Positions 1 to 10,000 of a DNA stretch of 34,096 bases are shown here, piece by piece. The stretch spans positions 127,930-162,025 of the forward strand of contig CADEEZ010000002.1 in the NCBI GenBank assembly GCA_902826485.1, read 5' to 3'. The notes beneath the pieces are model-generated. The model searched no databases. It had not been told where the DNA came from and worked only from the letters and a program-made list of their open reading frames with translations. This stretch comes from an uncultured Gammaproteobacteria bacterium. GTDB taxonomy: Bacteria > Pseudomonadota > Gammaproteobacteria > Berkiellales > Berkiellaceae. The translations under genes were made by a program, and so were the position numbers. Within the stretch, counting starts at the first letter, position 1, and each line of letters starts with the position of its first letter.

Positions 1-3000
1 ATGCTGGCGTCGTTGAAGGTCGTACCCAAAGCAGTAATGAACTGGTGTTCACGGTCAAAGTGAATGCCGCGGGCACAGTAGAATTGGATCAAATTCGTAC
101 GCTCAAACATCCCGATGTGAATAATTCAAATGAGGCAGTAACTTTAAGTAATGCCAATTTAATTAAATTAACGGCATCAGTCACTATCACAGATAAGGAT
201 GGAGATACACAAACCGGTTCTCAAAGCATTGACATTGGTAAAGCCCTAAGCTTTAAAGACGATGCGCCTACTGCAGTGGATGATCTCTCAAGTGTACAGA
301 CACCTAGTATCCCTGAAGTATGGTCGATTGTTATTGATTTTGTTAATACCAATGCATCCTACAATAATTCTTTTGGGTATTATATTAAAGACGCCAATGG
401 CTTTCCAACTATAGGTAAAATCATTTGGGAAGGGGTACAAGATGGTACGCCTAATAATACTTTTACTTTAAATCAAACTATTTTACCGGGTGTTAACCCA
501 GTCGATATTGGCTATTTTATTATTCCCGATGGGCATACCAAAAACAATGCGAATATTAGCGATGGTACTTCAGTGACCTTTAGCCTTGATGGCAATGGAG
601 ATTGGCAAGCGCGTACGGCTGTTGGCAACATTGCTTTAACAGGAGAAGATGCAAATATTTTCTTTGATAATGGTAATTTAAATATTGATAATTATATTCA
701 CTTAGTTAACATGGGCAATGGACAATATAATTGGGAAGATATATTTAATGGTGGTGACGCTGACTTTAATGACGTTGAAGTCACCATTCAAAATAATTTC
801 CCCAGCGGTACTAACCCCACTAACAGTTTAATTTTCGGCAACGTTTTAGATAATGATATGCTGAGTGCAGATGCGCCGAATCTGGTAACAGCCATAAAGT
901 TTGGGGCACAAGAATTTGCGGTACCTGTTGGTGGCTTACAGTTAACAGGAGCTGATATTACAGGTGAACCCCTTAATTTTATTTTGATTATTAACCAAAA
1001 TGGTTCTTATAGTTTTAATCCTGCTTTGAATACTTCGGGTCAAAAAATAGATCTGAATTTTCAATATAAAGTAGTTGATGGCGATGGGGACAACAGCTGG
1101 GCAAAACTTGAATTTGATGTATTACCCCAAAATAATTTACCCGCTATTTTGGTTTCTGCCACAGCAGCAGCTGATGCATTGGTGGTTGATGAAACGAATT
1201 TATTAAATAATGCCACAGCGAATTTTGCAGATAACTTTACCATCACCAGTTCGTTTGGCGGAGATGGTCCAGGTGTGCTCTCTCCTCCGACTTATACACT
1301 TTCCGTGGTGGGAGGACCGAGTGGTTTAGTTGATGTCGCCACTGGCCAAAATGTGATTTTATCCATGAATAGCGGAATGGTGGAAGGGCGGACTCAAACA
1401 AGTAATGTTTTGGTCTTTACTGTATCAGTTAGTGCAGTGGGAACAGTATTGCTTGATCAAATACGGGCATTGAAACATACGAATACCAGTAATCCCGATG
1501 AGAGCACGACTTTAAGTCTAGCGAACTTAATTAAATTAACCGCATCAGATACTATTACAGATAGTAATAGCGATAGCAAAACGAGTTCTGCCAGTATTGA
1601 TATTGGCACGGCGATAAGTTTTAAAGACGATGCGCCAAGTATGACCAGTAAAACCGATCCTGATTCAGATAATATTGTAGAAATATCTGTCAATAATCCA
1701 AATGCTTCCGGCACTATTTTCAATGCGCCTCTTGCAAACTGGAGTTATGGAGCAGATGCTGCTGCGACTTCTAATCCGGTAAGTTTAACTTCGTCTGGTT
1801 CAGGCAATGTGGTTTTAAGTGGCACAGCAGCGCAACCTATTCTTACATTTAAAGATGCTTCAAATGTAACCGTTGCGACCCTTACGATGAATGTGAATGG
1901 TAATGACGTGCTTGATGTGGTGCACCGAACTCCTGCAACCATTACGGATACATTATTAACCAGTGAGGTCACTGCAAGTGGAGCAGGATTAACAAAATAT
2001 ATTATTAGTTCAATATCAGATCTGCGGGTTAAAATTACTGCTTCAGATGGTGATGGATCAGCCAGTGAAGGTAATGGCGATGATGATGTTAATCCCGGTG
2101 CGCAAGGATGGGGTGTTGATAATACACTTATTACTAGAAATGAGTCTATGAAATTTGAATTTATTGATAACTCAGATTTTCCAACGGTAAACCAAAAACC
2201 CGTTCAAAACTTCAGTTTTATTGCAGATGGATTTACAGGCAGCGAAAATGCATTTGATATTCAAGTAATTGTTACCTATGCTACGGGGCATAGTCCCGCT
2301 ACAGAAACTTTTTCACTCAATGTGAGCAGTGGCCAAGTGGTATCCATCACAGGTCTTTCAGGTTTTGATAGCGGTACGCTAATTAGAGCAGTAGAAGTAA
2401 AGCATGTAGAAACGGATACAACTAATGGATTTCGATTAAATGATGTTAAGGTGACGTCTAGCAGCGCACCAGTTGATTTAGATTATAATTTTACGCTTAA
2501 GATTGTAGATAACGATGGCGATTTTGTGAATCAAGCTTTCACTTTACATTTAGATGGTGAAAGCCCCTTAAGTTCGCCAGGTTATGCCATTGATGGTCCT
2601 ATTGCAGGCGCCACAATTTATCAAGATGAGAATAATAATGCAACGCATGATTTGAATGAATCATTTACCATTTCAAATCCCGTTGGGGCTTATAATCTCA
2701 GTATTATCGATACAAATTTAGATGGCATAATTGACGGACATGATGGACGCCTAGTGTCTTTTGGTGGACAAGATATAGAAACCCATCTTCAATATCATAT
2801 TCCGCTTTTTGCCCCTTTAGGAAGTGAGATTATTTCGCCTTTAACCAGTGTATTGGTCATGCAAACAGACAATTTTGATCTGCATACAGTCAATCAACAA
2901 TTAGTTGAAGGCTTAGGATTATTGGTAGGAACAGATTTAACCAAATTAAATCCAATCGAAGCTGCCTATACGGGCGGTGATTTGAGTTCTCTTGCTAAGG

Positions 3001-3680
3001 CAGCGGCAATTATGACATTGAGTGTTCAATTGAGTGAAGCATTTGGACATAAATTAGGTGTCGTGCAGGCAGATGTCGCGAATGAAATTTATGACGCCAT
3101 TGGTAATCAAATTTTAACCTTGCCAAAAGGCACAATAGCAGATTTTACTGATAGTCATTTTTTACATGCCATTGTTGAAGACGCTTCCCATCAATTAGGC
3201 TTAAAAGCAAGTGATTTCGATCCCATTATGAATTTACTCACAGAAAGTCAAATGGCGTTACACAATAGTGTGGATCCGATTTTACCAAAAGGGGAGAATG
3301 TTGCTGCCATCAGTGAAGTACAACATTATACTCAAGGGGAGTATGCCGATGCCATAGGTAAATATTATTCTGGCGCCCTCTCTGAAGACCAATTAACTGA
3401 TTTAACAGAATCGGTACACCAATATAATCAAGCAGAAGGTAAAGGTAACATAAATGAAACGGGATTAGAGTTAGCCGATGTGGTATCTGGCGAATCTTCT
3501 AGTCATGATGCGGCGCTTTCTGTTTTGAATGAACCGTCTCCCGCGTCTAGTTCTAACACGTCGAATGCGCCTGTACCCAGTTCAACAGTTACACCATCAG
3601 AACCTGAGCCCATTTCTGGACCCACAAGTATTGAATCTACTCATATCGATCCGCCACCCACGCCACATGATATTTCGTAG
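1..3680 (+). CDS. C-terminal part of a giant repeat-containing surface adhesin (5' truncated by the window edge)
   Basis: The reading frame is open back to base 3, so the true start lies upstream; GTG at 45 is only the first internal start-like codon. The visible part is about 1225 residues. Two copies of a T1SS-143/DUF5801-type repeat occur (about 6-275 and 1140-1640), sharing blocks such as VEGRTQ, LDQIR, NLIKLTAS and SFKDDAP. Between them (about 330-800) is a DUF4114-like domain ending in GGDADFNDVEV, a probable Ca2+ site. After about 2570 comes a 'GPIAGATIYQDENNN' SdrD-B-like module, then a conserved adhesin domain (SPLTSVLV...LGLLVGTDLTKLNPIEAA). The last 50 or so residues are rich in Pro, Ser and Thr. 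Family knowledge suggests type I secretion and a role in surface attachment or biofilm. No RTX nonapeptides are visible near the C-terminus, which is unusual for such a substrate. The exact ligand is unknown. Confidence 0.85.
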   Translation, partial: AGVVEGRTQSSNELVFTVKVNAAGTVELDQIRTLKHPDVNNSNEAVTLSNANLIKLTASVTITDKDGDTQTGSQSIDIGKALSFKDDAPTAVDDLSSVQTPSIPEVWSIVIDFVNTNASYNNSFGYYIKDANGFPTIGKIIWEGVQDGTPNNTFTLNQTILPGVNPVDIGYFIIPDGHTKNNANISDGTSVTFSLDGNGDWQARTAVGNIALTGEDANIFFDNGNLNIDNYIHLVNMGNGQYNWEDIFNGGDADFNDVEVTIQNNFPSGTNPTNSLIFGNVLDNDMLSADAPNLVTAIKFGAQEFAVPVGGLQLTGADITGEPLNFILIINQNGSYSFNPALNTSGQKIDLNFQYKVVDGDGDNSWAKLEFDVLPQNNLPAILVSATAAADALVVDETNLLNNATANFADNFTITSSFGGDGPGVLSPPTYTLSVVGGPSGLVDVATGQNVILSMNSGMVEGRTQTSNVLVFTVSVSAVGTVLLDQIRALKHTNTSNPDESTTLSLANLIKLTASDTITDSNSDSKTSSASIDIGTAISFKDDAPSMTSKTDPDSDNIVEISVNNPNASGTIFNAPLANWSYGADAAATSNPVSLTSSGSGNVVLSGTAAQPILTFKDASNVTVATLTMNVNGNDVLDVVHRTPATITDTLLTSEVTASGAGLTKYIISSISDLRVKITASDGDGSASEGNGDDDVNPGAQGWGVDNTLITRNESMKFEFIDNSDFPTVNQKPVQNFSFIADGFTGSENAFDIQVIVTYATGHSPATETFSLNVSSGQVVSITGLSGFDSGTLIRAVEVKHVETDTTNGFRLNDVKVTSSSAPVDLDYNFTLKIVDNDGDFVNQAFTLHLDGESPLSSPGYAIDGPIAGATIYQDENNNATHDLNESFTISNPVGAYNLSIIDTNLDGIIDGHDGRLVSFGGQDIETHLQYHIPLFAPLGSEIISPLTSVLVMQTDNFDLHTVNQQLVEGLGLLVGTDLTKLNPIEAAYTGGDLSSLAKAAAIMTLSVQLSEAFGHKLGVVQADVANEIYDAIGNQILTLPKGTIADFTDSHFLHAIVEDASHQLGLKASDFDPIMNLLTESQMALHNSVDPILPKGENVAAISEVQHYTQGEYADAIGKYYSGALSEDQLTDLTESVHQYNQAEGKGNINETGLELADVVSGESSSHDAALSVLNEPSPASSSNTSNAPVPSSTVTPSEPEPISGPTSIESTHIDPPPTPHDIS
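10..275 (+). repeat. Imperfect direct repeat inside the adhesin gene, copy 1
   Basis: This stretch encodes the end of one adhesin repeat (VEGRTQSSNELVFTV through SFKDDAPT). It aligns without large gaps to 1378-1640, which encodes VEGRTQTSNVLVFTV through SFKDDAPS. The DNA is clearly diverged, so these are old protein-domain repeats rather than a recent duplication. Confidence 0.75.
1378..1640 (+). repeat. Imperfect direct repeat inside the adhesin gene, copy 2
   Basis: This is the second copy of the adhesin domain repeat described at 10-275. More repeats probably lie upstream of the window, because the first visible copy is already cut at its start. Confidence 0.75.
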
Positions 3681-3684
3681 GGGG

Positions 3685-5232
3685 TTACGAAGGCGTCGAA
3701 TTGGAAAGCACTCGGGTAACTCGAATCAATTCGATGCGGCGATCGGAAATGGCGGTTACTTCAAAGCGAAATTCGCCAAACTGAAAAGATTCACCGACTT
3801 TAGGCATTTCCTCTTGTTGTGCCAGTAACAAGCCTGCAATGGTGGCGTAGTCGTCGTCAGCATTTACCAGAGAGATACCACCCAGAGATTGTTCAAGCAC
3901 ATGTAAATCTGTCGAACCTTTCACCAACCATCCCTCGCCATCACGGACAATATCAGGCGACTCGTCCGCATCGGGGAATTCTCCTGCAATGGCTTCAAGA
4001 ATATCAAGGGGAGTGACCAGCCCTTCAACTGCACCGTATTCGTCTACAACAAGCACGAGGCTCCCTTTTGCTTTACGCAGGATGCTCATTAACTTAGTGA
4101 TATCTATTGTGTTGGGAACAAAGATGGGCGGGTGTTTGGCTGCGCAAGCCTTCAATTCTTCAGCGCTATTCAGTACTAGGGCCAGTTCTTTAGCCTGTAC
4201 AACACCGACCACACTCTCAAGAGCGCCTCGGCATACGGGATAAAGACTGTGTGGGGTCTTAAGAAGTTGAGAGCGGATTTCTGCGAAATTGCTTTCACAG
4301 TCGATCCATGAAATGTCGAGTCGGGGTGTCATAATGGTTCGCACAGATCGTTGCGCAAGGGTTAATACACTAGAAATCATGAAACGTTCTTCGTCATCAA
4401 AGGCTGTCTGAGATTCTTGCATGTGGCTTTCTGGGTTCTCAACCGGGGAATGTCTTTCTCCCATCAGTCGCAAAATGGCGTTTGCGGTCCGTTCACGCAG
4501 AGGCACTCTGGCCTCCTTCTTGGAAAGATTGCGCCACGTCATCTGATTCAATGATTCAATAAGAATGGAGAACCCAATGGCAGCGTATAGGTAGCCTTTG
4601 GGAATATGAACGCCAAATCCTTCTGCCACCAGACTAAAGCCAATCATCAGCAAAAAGCTCAAACAGAGAACAACGATGGTCGGATGTTTATTCACAAACC
4701 GGGCGAGCGGCTTCGATGCGAAGATCATGACCCCTATGGAAATCACCACGGCAGTCATCATAATGCCCAGTTGGTTCACCATCCCTACAGCGGTGATCAC
4801 GGAATCCAGCGAAAAGACCGCATCGAGAACAATGATTTGAGCCACCACTACCCAGAAACGGGCATAAGCTGGCTTGGTTCCGCCACTGTGATGGGCCGTT
4901 CCTTCGAGCCGTTCATGGAGTTCCATGGTGGCTTTGAACACCAGGAATAGACCTCCGCTCAGGAGTATCAAATCCCGACCTGCGAAACTGAATCCGCTAA
5001 TCGAGAAAAGCGGTTCGGTCAGTGTCACCATCCAAGAGATGGCGAATAGAAGCCCCAGTCGCATAAATAATGCCAGCGACAAGCCAACCAGACGGGCTCG
5101 ATCGCGTTGTTGGGGTGGAAGTTTCTCTGCCAGGATCGCGATGAAAACCAGGTTGTCGATACCCAGAACAATCTCGAGTACGATCAGTGTCAACAAACCG
5201 ACCCATATTGAGGGGTCCATCAGAAATTCCAT
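3685..5232 (-). CDS. TerC-family membrane protein with CBS pair and CorC/HlyC domain (YoaE/YegH type)
   Basis: The protein has 515 residues and is colinear with E. coli YoaE-type proteins. It has an N-terminal TerC domain with several membrane helices (about 1-230; [45 protein letters not shown]), a cytoplasmic CBS pair (about 290-420; [20 protein letters not shown]) and a C-terminal CorC/HlyC transporter-associated domain (about 430-510). TerC proteins are linked to metal ion, especially Mn2+, handling at the membrane. The substrate here cannot be read from sequence. The start is supported by the family N-terminus and an AGGA about 10 nt upstream. The gene is near 50 % G+C and uses CTG, ATC and GTC codons, while its neighbours prefer TTA and ATT; this suggests acquisition by transfer. 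It converges on the adhesin gene with only 4 bp between stops. Confidence 0.93.
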   Translation of the reverse strand: MEFLMDPSIWVGLLTLIVLEIVLGIDNLVFIAILAEKLPPQQRDRARLVGLSLALFMRLGLLFAISWMVTLTEPLFSISGFSFAGRDLILLSGGLFLVFKATMELHERLEGTAHHSGGTKPAYARFWVVVAQIIVLDAVFSLDSVITAVGMVNQLGIMMTAVVISIGVMIFASKPLARFVNKHPTIVVLCLSFLLMIGFSLVAEGFGVHIPKGYLYAAIGFSILIESLNQMTWRNLSKKEARVPLRERTANAILRLMGERHSPVENPESHMQESQTAFDDEERFMISSVLTLAQRSVRTIMTPRLDISWIDCESNFAEIRSQLLKTPHSLYPVCRGALESVVGVVQAKELALVLNSAEELKACAAKHPPIFVPNTIDITKLMSILRKAKGSLVLVVDEYGAVEGLVTPLDILEAIAGEFPDADESPDIVRDGEGWLVKGSTDLHVLEQSLGGISLVNADDDYATIAGLLLAQQEEMPKVGESFQFGEFRFEVTAISDRRIELIRVTRVLSNSTPS

Positions 5233-5282
5233 CAGGTGTTCCTAATCAATTGAAAAATCATTAACAGCAGATATACAAATTT

Positions 5283-5311
5283 AATATAGGACACTCATAT
5301 TTAACTGCCAG
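5283..5311 (-). promoter_or_regulatory. Candidate sigma-70 promoter of the TerC-CBS gene
   Basis: On the minus strand CTGGCA (complement of 5306-5311) and TATATT (complement of 5283-5288) are separated by 17 bp. They match the consensus at 4 of 6 and 5 of 6 positions. The -10 lies about 50 bp upstream of the start codon. Confidence 0.4.
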
Positions 5312-5500
5312 GCTAGACAGGGATTTTTCTTCTCTGATTTGGTATCTGAGAGAGGTAGTTAGAAAATCGCCCTACAAAATTTACTTAGCCATATTCTAGA
5401 AAGTTGTAATTCTAGTTTAATTCTGGATGCTTGAAATATTCAGTAAATTAATATGATTTTGATATTTGATTAGCCACCTGCTTTTATTCGCAAAGTAAGC

Positions 5501-5529
5501 TTGGGGTGCAGAAGAACGAGTGGTATAAT
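5501..5529 (+). promoter_or_regulatory. Candidate promoter of the putPA operon
   Basis: A perfect TATAAT (5524-5529) lies 17 bp after a weak TTGGGG -35 (5501-5506). The start codon of putP follows at 5566, with AGGA at 5551-5554. The weak -35 suggests an activator or an alternative sigma factor may assist. Confidence 0.45.
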
Positions 5530-5565
5530 CCCAGCAATTTTTACTGAAGCAGGATGGATTGGTAA

Positions 5566-7041
5566 ATGTTTAACGATGTCAGAGCCTTTACTTTTATTGC
5601 TTATCTGTTGGTTGTATTACTAGTTGCCTTAGTAGCTTATGTTGTTACTAAGAATTTATCTGATTTTGTATTAGGCGGCCGTAAATTAGGTGGCCCTGTT
5701 GCCGCTTTGTCTGCAGGGGCATCAGATATGAGCGCGTGGCTTTTAATGGGGTTACCTGGCGTAGCGTTCCTATATGGTTTTAACCAGATATGGTTGCCTA
5801 TAGGGTTAACATTAGGGTGTTATATTAGTTGGCGAGTGATTGCTAAGCCCTTAAGAGTTTATTCAGAATTTGCAAAAGATTCGATTACCTTACCCTCGTT
5901 TTTAGAAAATCGCTTTCATGATGATAAGGGCCTGATTCGCGCTGTTTTGGCTGTTGCCACACTTTTTTTCTTTGCGGTTTATACGTCTTCTGGACTCGTG
6001 GGCGGAGCAAGATTACTCGAACAGTTTGGATTAGAATACTATGATGGCCTCATGCTAGGGACGGCTATCATTGTTTGTTATACCTTTGTCGGCGGTTTTT
6101 TAGCAGTCAGTTGGACCGATTTCTTCCAAGGCATTTTTATGTTTTTATGTCTAATGGCTGTGCCGATTATTGCCACCTATAATTTTGGCGGCATTGATCA
6201 AGTGGTGGCAGCTTCCAGTGCACAAAAGATTTTTCTTTTAAATCCTTTTGATAATATCAATGCCTTTTTGTTTATGAATTTATTTGCTTGGGGATTAGGG
6301 TATTTTGGCCAACCCCATATTTTGGTTCGCTATATGGCTGTGACCAGTACTAAGGTGATACCCACTGCCAGACGTATTGCCATCAGTTGGATGGGATTAT
6401 CTATGCTGGGCGCAACGTTGACCGGTATAGTCGGAAATGCCTATTTCATGCAAGGTGAGATTCATCACGAATCTATCTTTATTTTGTTTTCCGAAAAATT
6501 ATTTCCCGCTTGGTTTACCGGTATCTTATTTGCGGCGATTTTGTCTACTATTATGTGTGCTATCGACTCTCAAATGCTGGCCTCGAGTTCGGCATTGACA
6601 GAAGACATTTATCACAAGTGGATAAGAAAAAATGCGACCCAAAAAGAATTAATGTGGATAGGGCGCGTTGCCATTATTCTTATTGCAGCGGTGGCGGTGG
6701 TGCTGGCTTCTAATGCAGGAAACACCGTCATTGATTTGGTCGGTTTTGCTTGGGCAGGGTTGGGCTCGGCTTTTGGCCCTGTGGTTATTTTGAGCTTGTA
6801 TTGGTCTAGGACCACTCGAAACGGTGCTGTCTCAGGCATCGTTGTAGGGGCATTGACCGTTATCTTTTGGAAAGCGGCCAGATTTTATTTTGGCGGCGAT
6901 TTATTCGAAATTTATGAAATTATCCCCGGTTTCGTTTTTGGGTTTATCACCATCGTTACCGTAAGTTTATTGGGTAAAATACCCAATCAAAAAATCACCA
7001 CCGACTTCACACATGCTTGGCAGTTAATTAGGAAGCAATAA
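5566..7041 (+). CDS. putP: Sodium/proline symporter PutP
   Basis: The 491-residue protein is close to the usual PutP length of about 500. It belongs to the sodium:solute symporter family with about 13 membrane segments. Typical signatures are FVLGGRKLGGPVAALSAGA and SDMSAWLLMGLPG near the N-terminus (about residues 34-65), SWRVIAKPLRVYSE, VGGFLAVSWTDFFQG, and AAILSTIMCAIDSQMLASS around residue 325. It imports L-proline with Na+ across the inner membrane. AGGA at 5551-5554 precedes the ATG by about 11 nt. The stop is 2 bp from the putA start, so the two genes form one operon for uptake and oxidation of proline as carbon, nitrogen and energy source. No feature looks degenerate. Confidence 0.95.
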   Translation: MFNDVRAFTFIAYLLVVLLVALVAYVVTKNLSDFVLGGRKLGGPVAALSAGASDMSAWLLMGLPGVAFLYGFNQIWLPIGLTLGCYISWRVIAKPLRVYSEFAKDSITLPSFLENRFHDDKGLIRAVLAVATLFFFAVYTSSGLVGGARLLEQFGLEYYDGLMLGTAIIVCYTFVGGFLAVSWTDFFQGIFMFLCLMAVPIIATYNFGGIDQVVAASSAQKIFLLNPFDNINAFLFMNLFAWGLGYFGQPHILVRYMAVTSTKVIPTARRIAISWMGLSMLGATLTGIVGNAYFMQGEIHHESIFILFSEKLFPAWFTGILFAAILSTIMCAIDSQMLASSSALTEDIYHKWIRKNATQKELMWIGRVAIILIAAVAVVLASNAGNTVIDLVGFAWAGLGSAFGPVVILSLYWSRTTRNGAVSGIVVGALTVIFWKAARFYFGGDLFEIYEIIPGFVFGFITIVTVSLLGKIPNQKITTDFTHAWQLIRKQ

Positions 7042-7043
7042 TC

Positions 7044-10000
7044 ATGACGATAAATAATAATAATAAAATTGACGCAACCCTAGATAGTCTCGATCCGTAT
7101 TATCGATGTGATGAAACAGAACATGTTCTCGCCTTAACAAAATTAGCTGAAGTAGATGCCAAAACAGATTTGGTCATCAAACAGCAAGCAGAAAAATTGG
7201 TTGCTGAAGTGCGCAAGAGAAGGCTTAGCGAACGGGGGCTAGATGCCTTTATGTTGCAATATGATTTATCGAGTGATGAAGGTATTGCTCTTATGTGTTT
7301 GGCTGAGGCTTTATTACGTATACCCGATAAAGAAACCGTGGATAAATTAATTAAAGATAAGTTAACGGCCAGTAACTGGGAACAACATTTAGGAAAAAGT
7401 CATTCTTTATTTGTGAATGCAGCCACATGGGCTTTAATGATCACCGGTAAAGTGTTGAACCAACCTCAAAATCATGAAACGCAAGCAAACATGTTGTCTC
7501 AAAGTTTACGCAAATTAGCGAACAAAGGGGGAGAACCCATTGTTAGAACGGCCGTTCAAAAAGCCATGCAAATTTTGGGTAAACAGTTTGTTAAAGGTCG
7601 CACCATTGAAGAAGCCTTAGAACGTTCAAAAGAAAAAGAAAAAAGAGGATACCGTTTTTCTTACGATATGTTAGGGGAAGCGGCTTATACGCAAAAAGAC
7701 GCGGAAAATTATTTTAGAGCCTATCAAGAAGCCATTGAAGCCATCGCCAAAAATGGCCCCTATGAGTCTCCTATTACGGCGCCAGGCATCTCAGTTAAAT
7801 TATCGGCACTTCACCCTACCTATACGGTTAAAAAATCAGATAGAGTGTTAACCGAATTAACGGCTAAGGTAAAAATGTTGGCCAAAATGGCCAAAGAAGC
7901 GAACATCAATTTAACGGTGGATGCGGAAGAAGCCGTGAGGTTAAAACTTTCTCTTGCCGTCATAAAAGAAGTGATGGTGGATCCGCAATTTGCTGACTGG
8001 AAAGGCTTTGGATTGGCTGTGCAGTCCTATCAAAAAAGAGCCTTAGCCGTAATAGAGTGGTTAATTAACACGGCCAGAGAAAATAAGCGTTACCTCATGG
8101 TGCGATTAGTGAAAGGGGCTTACTGGGACAGTGAAATCAAACAAGCCCAAGTCAATGGTTTACCTGGCTACCCTGTTTTTACTCGAAAAATTTCAACCGA
8201 CATTAGTTACATGGCCTGTGTTAAAAAATTATTCGAAGCACAAGATGTTATTTACCCCCAATTTGCTACCCACAATGCGTATACTTTAGCGTATGTGATG
8301 GCCTGTGCAAACGAAACGGGCACAGATAACTATGAGTTTCAGTGTTTACATGGCATGGGTGATACGTTATACGATCAAATCGTAGAAGACGATTCACCGC
8401 TTACCTGTCGAATTTATGCGCCTGTGGGCAGCCATGAAAGTTTATTAGCCTATTTAGTCAGGCGTTTATTAGAAAATGGGGCCAATACGTCATTTGTTAA
8501 TCGCATTGTGAATCAAAATTTACCTGTTTCTGAATTAATTGAAAACCCCATTGATAAAATCAAAGATCTAAAAGAAATTCCCCATTCAAAAATAGCTTTA
8601 CCGATTGATATGTACGGTAAATCAAGAAAAAATTCTTTAGGGGCCGATTTGTGGGAACCTAAAGTCTTTGAGCCTATGCTGCATTACGCCAAAAAAACGA
8701 CCAGTAAAATGAATGCCTTGCCCACAGCCGTAAAGCATGATGAAGTGTTATTAACACAATGTGAATTAAAAGAAGTGGTCAGCCCCATTGATAATCGACT
8801 TATTTTAGGGGTAGTTTATCAAGCAGATGCCTTAATTTTAAATAAAACCCTCCAAAGAGGGTATATTGCTTTCCAACGTATCAGCATGGAATCGGTGGAT
8901 AATCGTGTTGCTGCGCTTGAAAAACTCGCTGATTTATTAGAAATGAATCGCCAAGAAGCCATCCGCTTATTAATTTTAGAAGGGGGTAAAACCCTTGAAG
9001 ATGCTATTGGTGAAGTGCGTGAAGCCGTTGATTTCTGTCGATATTATCGTGTTCAAGCGATTGAAAAATTTGCCACACCCGAAATTTTATCCGGCCCCAC
9101 GGGTGAACATAATCAGCTTTCTTTGCATGGTAGGGGCGTGGTGGCGTGTATCAGCCCATGGAATTTCCCCTTAGCTATTTTCTTAGGGCAAATCACCGCC
9201 GCTTTAGCAGCAGGCAATGCCGTGATAGCCAAGCCTGCACAGCAAACACCGTTAATTGGTGCGTGGGCAGTGAATTTGCTTCATGAAGCGGGCTTTGATA
9301 GCGATGTGGTTCAATTACTGCCAGGAAAAGGCAGTGTGATTGGCGATAAATTAATTGAAGACTCTAGAATTGCTGCTGTTATGTTTACAGGTTCCACCGA
9401 AACAGCACAACATATTAATATCAAATTAGCCCAAAGACTTGGGCCAATCGTGCCGTTTATTGCTGAAACCGGTGGGCAAAATGCCATGATTGTTGATTCG
9501 TCAGCCTTACCCGAACAGGTGGTTTCCGATGTGATTCAATCTGCTTTTCAAAGTGCAGGCCAGCGGTGTTCTGCTTTAAGAGTGTTGTTTATTCAAGAAG
9601 ATATTTACGAAAAAGTCATGACCATGTTAGTGGGAGCAATGAATGAACTTGTTGTGGGGAACCCTTTAGGGATTGTCACAGACATTGGTCCGCTTATCGA
9701 TCATGGTTCGGTTAAAAAATTACGAAGCCATGAAGCAGAGTTAAGTAAAACAGCCCAATTAATTGGTCGAATTGAATTATCTAATGATTGTGAAGAGGGC
9801 AGCTTTTTTGAACCTTGTGCTTATCAAATTGATAATTTAGATAAATTAACAGAAGAACATTTCGGCCCCATTTTGCATGTGATTAAATTTAAAAATGATG
9901 CCTTAGACGATGTTTTAGCTCAAATAGAAAAAACCGGTTACGGTTTAACGCTTGGGATTCACAGTCGTATTGATGAAACCATTCAGTATATTCTTGCTAG

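Larger units (their letters stand above)
5233..5565. other. Divergent intergenic region between the TerC gene and putP
   Basis: This 333-bp AT-rich stretch holds no convincing gene. It carries candidate promoters for both flanking genes (5283-5311 minus and 5501-5529 plus). Near its middle TTCTAG occurs twice, 16 bp apart (5394-5399 and 5410-5415), giving the inverted repeat CTAGAA/TTCTAG at 5396-5415. This could be a regulator site, but nothing further supports that. Confidence 0.5.

Noticed and set aside
3529-3828. A 99-codon plus-strand frame across the adhesin end and the TerC gene end
   Set aside because: It overlaps the ends of two well-supported genes in other frames and has no ribosome site or protein-like composition.
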